NCBI GenBank assembly: GCA_015039465.1
Contig: MU130497.1
Location: 376,362-397,939, forward strand
Length of the DNA: 21,578 nt
Origin: Phlegmacium glaucopus
Lineage: Eukaryota; Basidiomycota; Agaricomycetes; Agaricales; Cortinariaceae
Reading direction: 5' to 3'
Position 1 is the first letter of the stretch. Each line of letters starts with the position of its first letter. Below, in pieces: positions 9,237 through 16,630 of the stretch. The position numbers and the translations under genes are program-made. The notes beneath the pieces were generated by a model. That model was not told the DNA's origin. It made no database searches and was given only the letters and a program-made list of their open reading frames with translations.

Positions 9237-9650
9237 TATCAACTACACAGACACGCATACAGTCATATTTTCAGATATATAGCCTGTTCTAATCATATTT
9301 GCTCCAACCTCACTTGTACTGATCTCACGCCACCCTGAATCCCCAGCGTGAATACCTCTCAAGTTTTCGGGACAACTTTGAAACGCGTCATGACCTTTTT
9401 GTTCAGAGGCTAATGGAATCATGAGTCCTACCAATTTCTTCCCTTTCTATTTTTAACGCTTTTACTCTCAACTGCAGACGAAGAAAAACGCTCTGAGCCT
9501 AATAGCATGCCCACGACCCTGAAAGTCAACGACAACGATGGATATGAACATCGAGGACAAGAAGCAGTTGGGTATATTCCGAAAGTGACTCAGTTCCTTC
9601 TACCATGGGGAATCGAAACCCATGGGTAAGTAATAAGACCCATTCACACT
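9237..9650 (+). repeat. Diverged direct repeat, copy A
   Basis: This segment aligns collinearly with 15903-16310 with substitutions and small gaps. The alignment runs from TTTATCAAC through CAGATATATA and a perfect 38-nt match (9435-9472 against 16114-16151) to GGGTAAGTAAT and CACACTA. Copy A holds an extra piece of about 17 bp near 9606-9622, between two CCATGG-like words, that copy B lacks. In copy A a coding exon with donor GTAAGT is readable. Confidence 0.85.
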
Positions 9651-10342
9651 ACATAATTCCCTTGTTGCCATTTTCGATTCTCACCAATAGACCCTTTGTC
9701 AAAATGCAATACAGGACTTGTGAACTCTCATACGAGCAATGACTACTTCGCATTCGCTCGAATTAATGACGAAGTATACCTTGTACAAGGTACATATATA
9801 CACCTTTTTCTTATTTTTTTTTTCTAATTCCTTGTATCCAGTTTCATGTGCAACTCCGGCATCAGCGTTGACTACTGTTGACGTTCAAAATATTCCGCCA
9901 TGAATTTACTTATCATCATCTTTCGATTCTCTGAATCAAAGACGTTCCATCCTGCAGATATCTGCATTCATCAGGAAACTGTCTAGGACTTGTCTACCAG
10001 TATATGGAGAGCAACCAAGTCTCTGTAGCTCCCAGTAGTAGCTAGTAGACTGGGTAGACAAGTCTCCTACCTGGCTACTGAGTCTATCAAGGTCTATGGA
10101 GCAGGTAGTGTTTCCTGATGTTGTCAAACCCATAGACGACCGCTTGACACGTTATGAAGAGCAGAATGAGACTGTGTTTCTAGCCAGAGACCTAGCTAGT
10201 AGCTAGGACGCGGATGATGGCAAACCCATCTCGTATGGGACAATCACGGCGAAACCAAATACAGTGGCTCCGACAGCGATGATGTGATATTTTACGAGAG
10301 CAGAGTTCGCATGCTCTCGCGTTATTATAATTTGTGTCGTTC
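9478..10342 (+). pseudogene. Remnant of a multi-exon gene, broken by a frameshift and a hAT insertion
   Basis: An exon after TCTCAACTGCAG runs open to HG at about 9626 (PKVTQFLLPWGIETHG), followed by GTAAGT. The next exon starts after CCAATAG near 9690 with PFVKMQ. One base later in frame it reads TGLVNSHTSNDYFAFARIND and EVYLVQ, so a frameshift lies near 9713. The following exon after ATCCAG (9841) starts VSCATPASALTTVDV and meets a TGA. Later pieces, DRLTRYEEQNETVFLARDL and a GSDSDDVIFYESRVRML segment (about 10213-10340), end at a hAT insertion. I do not recognise the family. Copy B at 15903-16310 carries only its 5' part. Confidence 0.6.
9969..10120. repeat. Small foldback (MITE-like) element
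   Basis: CATCAGGAAAC at 9969-9979 is matched in inverted form by GTTTCCTGATG at 10110-10120. Inside, GACTTGTCTACC near 9988-9999 pairs with GGGTAGACAAGTC near 10050-10062, with CTAGTAG words around the centre. The whole could fold into a long imperfect hairpin. No flanking target duplication is visible, so mobility is unproven. Confidence 0.5.
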
Positions 10343-10350
10343 GTCTACCC

Positions 10351-11238
10351 TAGGGCTGCGCACCGTCACCGTAAACTACGGGTTTACGGGCGGGTTCGAC
10401 GGGTAATTACCCGTCCCGTTGGAGCCTTTTCCTCCCCAAAAACGGGCTGGCAAATTTACGGGTATATACCGTTGAACCCGTGGGTGAAGCACCGTCGACG
10501 GCCGTCATACGGCCGTTGTCTGGGAAATTTTTGCTGGCGTTTGAAAACTGAGTATTGGGCCTTGTTCCCTTGGACTTGGTACCCTCAGAATAGGTACTTA
10601 CAACATCTATCTATGGCTGTAAATTCTTTTGTTGAAAATATTTCTATGGACTACGATTTCTGGAAATTTCTGATATTTATAATTCTTATATCTATAGAAA
10701 ACGAGCTCTGTACAAAATTTTATGGCTAGGATTGGCTCTAGCCTGTTCGACGGAGAATTTAAATGAGGTGAGCGGAGTTTGAACTTTGAAGTACGCAAGC
10801 ATTGTGGAGTGAATCAGCTGGCCTGGGAACGTGACTGATGTGACATTAATTTTCAAACACCACCTTTTGCAACTTGTGACACTGGCAAAGTTCTCTCCAC
10901 CGTGTATTTAATCATTTTTTACATACATAGATATAATAGAAGCATATGTACCTTCAACACAAAGCCAAAGGGCCAAACTGACCAGGAAATACAAGTCTGA
11001 GATGATTTCTCAAAAACATTCAAAACTAACCAACAATAATATATTTTATGATGATTTGACCCAGACTCATTATTTGAGGCAAATCCTGGCAAATTGGATG
11101 AGAAGGAAAATACCTGTATACAGCCGTTTTTGACCCATACTGTACCATCGAGGATTTAAGATGAGGAAATACAGGATGGCCATCGAGACTTGGCAGCCAT
11201 TACGGCCGTACCCATAATACAGGCGGTGCGCAGCCCTA
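10351..11238. mobile_element. Non-autonomous hAT-type DNA transposon, 888 bp
   Basis: Perfect 15-bp terminal inverted repeats, TAGGGCTGCGCACCG at the left and its complement at 11224-11238, bound the element. An exact 8-bp target duplication GTCTACCC lies outside (10343-10350 and 11239-11246). The TAGGG-type terminus and 8-bp duplication are the hallmarks of hAT transposons. Subterminal ACGGG/ACCCG words are dense at 10378-10500, and ACGGCCGT occurs near both ends. These are plausible transposase-binding repeats. The interior is AT-rich with no transposase frame, so movement would need a hAT transposase from elsewhere. The element interrupts the remnant that ends near 10342. Confidence 0.93.
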
Positions 11239-11430
11239 GTCTACCCCGCTTTGCTTCCTTGCTCTATCACTTTTTTCCCCTCAGTCTGAGGGCATCCATA
11301 TATTCGAAACACTGGCGGCCTGGTACGCCATCAAAGTACGGCGGCAAATGCCATTGTCTCGTGATATGCTGAATAATTACCCAAGATGGGCATGATCGGG
11401 AGAAAAAACCAAAAATAGAAGCTCACCGCA
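11239..11430. other. 5' flank of the KDZ-like gene
   Basis: This holds the right hAT target duplication (11239-11246) and about 180 bp of sequence upstream of the next start codon. It contains GGCGGCCTG (11314-11322) and TACGGCGGCA (11337-11346). Both also occur, inverted, in the flank of the convergent partner gene near 15807-15825. No clear TATA box is seen. Confidence 0.45.
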
Positions 11431-13716
11431 ATGCGTCTTATCTTGGCGCTACAGAAGTTGCAAGAACATACCGTCCTTAGGGGGCTTTCCCTGGATGACA
11501 TCTTTCAATATGCAAGGCTCGTTTGTCACCTCAAAACAGACATTTTGCTGCCTCAACCTCTTGATCAAAGTGACCCACACTTACCACCTAATGTTTTACC
11601 GTTGACCATCGCTCAATTCTTGAGTGATGCACTGGGCATTCAGAACCAGTATATACAAGATAGTTGGGACATCTTGAAATACTTTATTTGGGAGTGTACA
11701 ACTGTTGAACTGACCAAGGATGATAAAGAAGCATTCAAACACTTTGGATGGGCCTGGGGCATAAGTAGGTGCTGATTATTTCCATGTGCTTCAATTTGGC
11801 TGAAGAATATTTATTATCATCATCCCAATTAGCTGCGCTAACTATCTATCCACCTGAAAATGTTTGTACCAACCAAAGTTGCGAGAACAATAAGCCTCTG
11901 AAGAAAGAAATATCAAGGCACGTTGTGGTGTGCACTCTTTCACATGGTGTCCAGCCAGCATGGGCTGTTCACTTGTATTGTCCCGGTATGTGCTTCCATC
12001 TTACGCTTTATGCTTTAATCAATCTCTAATGGTTTTTTTCGGCCATTGTCATTTATACTCATTACTAGCCTGTCAAACTGATTACCACAACAACTTTAGT
12101 GTCTGTGATGGTGAACACTCATACTACCAGGGTGGTATTCCGACCTATGTGCAAGTTGGGGAGCATCAATTTGTTGAACAGACTCTTTCTCGGATGTGGA
12201 TAAATCTTATGCTTATCGCTTGGTGAGATCTACTAACTATTCATCTTATTGCAACAAAGAATACCTCTCAATTGAATAACAGGGTGTCAGCGTCCAATTC
12301 AGCAAAGTCATACGAGATGAGCCTTACGACGGACTATCTGAGAGGCACAGAGTGGCAATTTGGTTCACGTTTAACAACTGAGCATGTGTGGGATGCCTTT
12401 ATCATTGTATCTCTTCTGGACAACAAATTGCGACAAAATCAAAAACTCTATGTACCACATACTGGATTACAAAAGGACAGGTTTACGGAGGCAATGGCTG
12501 AAAGAAATCGTGACATAGTATTGAACGGTCAACCAGACGCTGTTGGTCATGCATGCGATAAGTGTCTGAGAATATATAAAACAAATGAAGGAGAAATTCG
12601 TGAGTCTCTTCAACGCATCTTATTTTTGACTTGTTCTCTAATGTAACTCAAGGTCACTGCCATCCAATCGTAGGTGATGGAATCAGCATAGGCCGCCCTT
12701 GCTGTGCTGAATTTGCTTGCCGCAAGCCTCTTCAAAACAACCGACATTGGTACTGTAAAGCACATTTTGACCAGCATCAAGTTTGCGCAATTGTAAAATG
12801 TGATAATCAGATTACGGGTGACGATTCCAAAACCTGTTCTAACCCAGAGCATAAAGAGATAGAACGGAAGAATAAGGAGAAAGGAGCATCAACTTTTATT
12901 TTAAAAGATCGCTTTCGACACAGTCAAGCTTCAAATCTGGTGAATTCTCTCGAAACTCAAGAGATACAACAAGCAGAGGATGTTGAAGAAACTACACAAG
13001 AATGGTTTGAAGTGGATGATATTACAAACACTGTCCAGCTCCGAAGCAAGCCTAACCCAGGGACTGTTGGTGTCGAAGATGATGTACTAGCTCCCGAAAC
13101 ATGTCCTTCCAAGCCGCCAACAGGAAATCGAGTTGTAAAGGCCCAGTTTGGTAGATGTCGAACTCATAATGAACAGACATTGGTCCGTCCTTGTGGAATC
13201 ATTTACGCCCGAGCAACAATGTTTGGAACTGAGGCGGTATCCAATTTCCTGGTATTCTATCAAGAACAATCATCTATGCGTTTGCTGACGGTCTCTCTTG
13301 ATTAGAAAATGGTTGAAAATGGCTTTTCTGTGCCAGGATCAAGGAAGCCTGAACACATTTTCTACGATACTAACTGCCTCGCAAGGCAGCAAGCAGAGAA
13401 AAATCCTTGGTTCAAGGGCATCGGCATGTGTGTTGATGTCTGGCACTTTCTCAACAAACATCAAGTTACACACGAATATTGCCAGAAAAATTGCAATCCT
13501 TCAATGTATCCAGAGCTTCTTGATGAGCTTGGAAAGTGGTTCTTTAATACCTCAGTTGCTGAACAAGTTAACGCATGGTTGCAGGGATATCACTCAATTT
13601 GCTGCGAGATGCTACCTATTAAATTTGACTTCTTTCTAGACGAAATGATCAGACAAAGGAATGTTGAACATTTAAAGAAGCTCGATGCTGAGGGTAAAAA
13701 CCCTCGAATTGTATGA
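11431..13716 (+). CDS. KDZ-transposase-like protein with CxC5 and CxC6 cysteine clusters, 655 aa
   Basis: A member of the basidiomycete KDZ group, predicted RNase H-fold DNA transposases or domesticated relatives with zinc-binding inserts. Exons: 11431-11764, 11833-11985, 12069-12222, 12283-12599, 12653-13251 and 13306-13716. All are GT-AG, phases agree, and no internal stop occurs (656 codons with stop). The CxC5-like region has VCTNQSC (123-128) and YCPAC (160-164). The CxC6-like region follows GRPCC (336-337) with further C/H pairs such as HWYCKAHF and CDNQI. Candidate catalytic acids are D328 in GDGISIG, D540 in FYDTNC and E605 in TSVAEQ; this assignment is my inference. C-terminal WHFLNKHQ, YHSICCEMLP and DFFLDEMIR are family hallmarks. 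AATAAA follows 11 nt after the stop. The start is the first Met of the conserved N-terminal helix. Confidence 0.87.
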
Positions 13717-13727
13717 TATTCCAATGT

Positions 13728-13733
13728 AATAAA
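13728..13733 (+). terminator. Poly(A) signal AATAAA of the KDZ-like gene
   Basis: AATAAA begins 12 nt after the stop codon of the KDZ-like gene. It lies in the 101-bp gap before the stop of the convergent gene, so the two transcripts probably overlap at their 3' ends. Confidence 0.65.
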
Positions 13734-13817
13734 GCCACAACAAGTTTGAGAGAATACAGTACTATATGCTACAATATACAAATCGAGTAAGGTTATACAA
13801 CAAATTAAAGAAAGTGG

Positions 13818-15462
13818 CTATTTACGGGGAGTCTTAACCTTAGGAATGGTGGACCACAAACCCTCTACGGTACGCCCAGCCTGTTTAAAGTTGACATGCT
13901 GCTGCTCAGTCAGAGCCTTCCAGTATCCCATATGGTCATGGTACGTGGTGGTAGGTATTTTTCGACCAAAGGCGACCAGGAGGCGGGATTGGAGGTTACC
14001 AGCAGCCTTCTTCTCCAAATTTCGAACTCGTTCAAAACCTAATGCCATGTCAACAGCATACATCCCTGCTGGCCATGGCTTTGATGTTTCTGGAACGAAA
14101 ACTTCATCATCCAGGGAAAGGGTTGTTGGACGAGGCGACACTGTGGTGACTGATGATGATCTTGAAGGAAGGGGTGAAAAGGATTTTGGAGTGTCATGAT
14201 GAGGAAAGGACAAGGACAGAGATTGATCAAGGGTGGTGGGACTTTCATACCGAGAACGTTGCAGAGGCCGGGGGTTATTGCCTAGTTCATGAGCATTGCT
14301 ATCCAGTTCATCATCATGTTGTCGTTTACGCTGAAGAGAAGGACTTGATTGGAACTCAACAATCTCCACATCATCCTCGTCATCAGAGAGAGAGACTACA
14401 AAAGGTGAGGCTTCTATGTTCCATTTGCGAATCCTACGCCTCATGTCACTACGCTCATGAGCCATATTGGATCGAAAGTGGGCCTCTCTTGATGTTGTTT
14501 GTTGAATATGCTTTTCGAGGTCAAGACATGACAATGTTCCCAAGAGACGAAGAAGAAGGGAGCCATCCCTTTTGACATCATGGGGATAGGAGAGGCCGCA
14601 GGTGATCCATTGAGAGGTCCGGGTGTCGTAATACTCCAAAAGAGTAGCTTCAATGGCAAGCTCTTCTTTGAGTGCTATGTCGTCCATCAAGATCCACTTT
14701 GGCCACCTTGGACACTCGTGAACAGCACATATCTTCGGAGGTTTCCCATCCTACAAGGTTCATCAGTTTAGGAAAGAATTACAAAGACAAATTGAACTTA
14801 CATCGAGCCAAAGAACAAGGGAAAACCGATTATCAAGGTTGACGCGATTGGGCCGCTTTGCCTTTTTGGTGTTGTCGACTGTGGGCCGCATCCAGTCTTT
14901 ATTCATGTGCTGAGTGATAGAAGGCGGCTGGTATGGAACAGTCTGTACGGTTGATGATGGGGTAGTAGATGGGCTGGAAAGAGGGACTACGGGTCGTGAA
15001 GGACCCGAAATCACACTTGTAGCTGGCATGAAAGGTAACATTGGGCACAATAACGATGAATTGGTAGCCGAAATATACCCAGTTTGCGAGATTGGGACAA
15101 CGGTGTGGGCTCGAAGATTGCTGCCAGAGAGCAGGACACAACATTGTTTGCACATGTAGCATGAGCACTGTGTGGAACCGCGGCGTTTGCATCCCACTTT
15201 CGCACATGCAATAGACTGTGATACAGGAGGAGGTGAAGGTCCATCCACTACAGATTGCTTAGGAAATGTATAATGGTAATTACACAGGGCGCACTAGATA
15301 GATAAGTACTTGGTTAGTTGCGAACAAGATGTAGGAATCAAGAACACATACATGAATGTAGTGGTGTCCTGGGGAGTTGCCACCCTTAGCAAGTTTGACT
15401 GGAAGGTGGCCTCCACAGCCTGGGCATGTACAAGGCCCATTTACGTCATGATGAGGGGGCAT
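13818..15462 (-). CDS. Cysteine-cluster protein of an expanded agaricomycete family, 511 aa
   Basis: Function unknown. Minus-strand exons 15462-15352, 15293-14802 and 14750-13818, with GTATGT/CTAG and GTAAGT/GTAG introns, join in phase 0 to 512 codons with stop. A first cluster, CTCPGCGGHL (C11, C13, C16), meets CALC (C38, C41) across intron 1. A second runs C67, C72, C80, C82, C85, C88, C89 (CAKVGCKRRG, CSCYMCKQCC). An S/P/T-rich linker follows, then a conserved block (WLDDGKPPKICAVHECPRW, with C209 and C214), a charged region with acidic DDEDD, and a C-terminal domain (427-511) with YAVDMALGF and AGRTVEGLW. I recall similar multicopy unnamed proteins in agaric genomes; that is memory, not a search. 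Both clusters look zinc-binding. The gene is convergent with the KDZ-like gene. A nucleic-acid role is inference. Confidence 0.78.
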
Positions 15463-15902
15463 GGTTGTCGCTGAGAAGACGTGAATTCGTGAGGGTTGTG
15501 AGCCTGGCGTGAAAAGGTTATTATTTTACGGAGAGGAAGGTGTTATCATAAGGAGGGGGATATCGCGTAAAGAAAATTGGGCTACGTCGTCAACAACACG
15601 CCCAACGAGAGCCAGGTTGGACGAGTAATGACAGTGGCGATTGCGGGAGATGCCGCCGTAAGGAGGGGGATATCGCATAAAGAAAATTGGGCTGCGTCGT
15701 CGACAATACACCCAACGAGAGCCAGGTTGGACGAGTAATGACAGTGGCGATGGAACTTGAAGCTTAAAGTTCGACAAGGAAAAGGCGTAGCACGTGGTGT
15801 GGGAGATGCCGCCGTACAGGCCGCCGGCCAAGTACAGCGGTGTTTCTAAATCCCAGATTCTTTGCTCAGTCTTCCCTTTTGTATATTTTTGCATGTGTAC
15901 TT
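15463..15902. other. 5' flank of the cysteine-cluster gene with a 110-bp tandem duplication
   Basis: This is presumed promoter and leader for the minus-strand gene. It contains two copies of a roughly 92-bp block (15551-15642 and 15661-15752, period 110) that share ATATCGC, AAAGAAAATTGGGCT and a long ACGAGAGCCAGGTTGG-containing stretch. It also has TACGGCGGCA twice on the minus strand (15660-15651, 15816-15807). An open frame across it looks like a shadow of the duplication. Confidence 0.6.
15551..15752. repeat. Tandem duplication, period 110 bp
   Basis: The two copies differ by a few transitions: CGCGTAAAG against CGCATAAAG, CTACGTCGTCAACAACACG against CTGCGTCGTCGACAATACA. Each copy is followed or preceded by GGGAGATGCCGCCGTA. 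It lies 90-290 bp upstream of the cysteine-cluster start codon, where it could duplicate regulatory sites. Confidence 0.85.
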
Positions 15903-16310
15903 TTATCAACCACATGGACATACACCCCCTATTCACAAGCATATATTTTCCAGATATATAAACATATTCTAATGATCATATATTTGCTCAAATATCACTT
16001 GTACCAATCTCATGCCCCCAGCACAAATATCTCTCAATATTTTGGCCATTGGGATAGCTTTGAATGTGCCATCTTTGGGTTTGAAAGCCAAATGGAATCA
16101 TCAGTCTTAACAGTTTCTTCCCTTTCTATTTTTAACGCTTTTACTCTCAACCACCCATGGCAGATGAAAACCTACTGGTATGCCCACAACCCTGATGGGA
16201 GAAAAGTCATGACAGACATGAACATCGAGGACGAAAAGCAGTTGGGTATGTTCTGAAAAGTGACTCAGTTCCTCCTACAATGGGTAAGTAATAGAACCCC
16301 TTTCACACTA
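15903..16310 (+). repeat. Diverged direct repeat, copy B, truncated by the Helitron
   Basis: This is collinear with 9237-9650, same orientation. It keeps the 38-nt identical block (16114-16151), the MNIED[K/E]KQLG-coding stretch (about 16217-16250) and GGGTAAGTAAT. The match stops at CACACTA (16304-16310), inside what is an intron in copy A. Relative to copy A the coding frame is broken here, so this copy is non-functional. Confidence 0.83.
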
Positions 16311-16630
16311 AAGAGGAGGTCTTTACACTAAGCCACTAATTCCGATTGGATTCTGATCGGACTTACTCAGACTCAGTCCAAGTAAATTGCTTAGACTACT
16401 TGTTTGTACCCATGTTTGTACCCATGTTTGTCCTCTTCCCACACAGACCACAAGCCATGAACCCGTGCCTTCGGCACGGCGCCGCTCCGCTTTGCCGACC
16501 TCCAGCACGGATTCAGGGCTTGCCGGGGGCTCCGCCCCCTGGACCCCTGGCTGCATCACAACAGTGGACTCAGTCTTATATCCTAACAGTAAACACTCTT
16601 ATTGAAAAATAGAATCAACAAATCTTATCA
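16311..16630 (-). other. Helitron 3' terminal region with hairpins
   Basis: Downstream of the helicase stop lie GC-rich stem-loops: CCGTGCC-TTC-GGCACGG at 16463-16479 and GGGGGC-TCC-GCCCCC at 16525-16539. Nearer the end is CCGAT-N9-ATCGG at about 16342-16360. A short tandem of GTTTGTACCCAT lies at about 16403-16434. Helitrons carry a 3' hairpin just before their terminus. The one near 16342-16360 is best placed, but its stem is only 5 bp. Confidence 0.55.

Noticed and set aside
10334..10729. 131-codon plus-strand frame
   Set aside because: It lies across the end of the hAT element and its subterminal repeats. It has no transposase motif.
15526..15942. 138-codon minus-strand frame upstream of the cysteine-cluster gene
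   Set aside because: Spans the 110-bp tandem duplication and the presumed promoter. It has no family motif, and the spliced gene starting at 15462 explains the locus better.
9237..16310. Direct repeats at 9237-9650 and 15903-16310 as LTRs of one retrotransposon
   Set aside because: No TG...CA ends, no primer-binding or polypurine tract, and no gag/pol between. Copy A contains a spliced coding exon.
16346..16612. Overlapping plus- and minus-strand frames of 72-88 codons
   Set aside because: They sit in the Helitron 3' hairpin region and owe their length to GC-rich palindromes.
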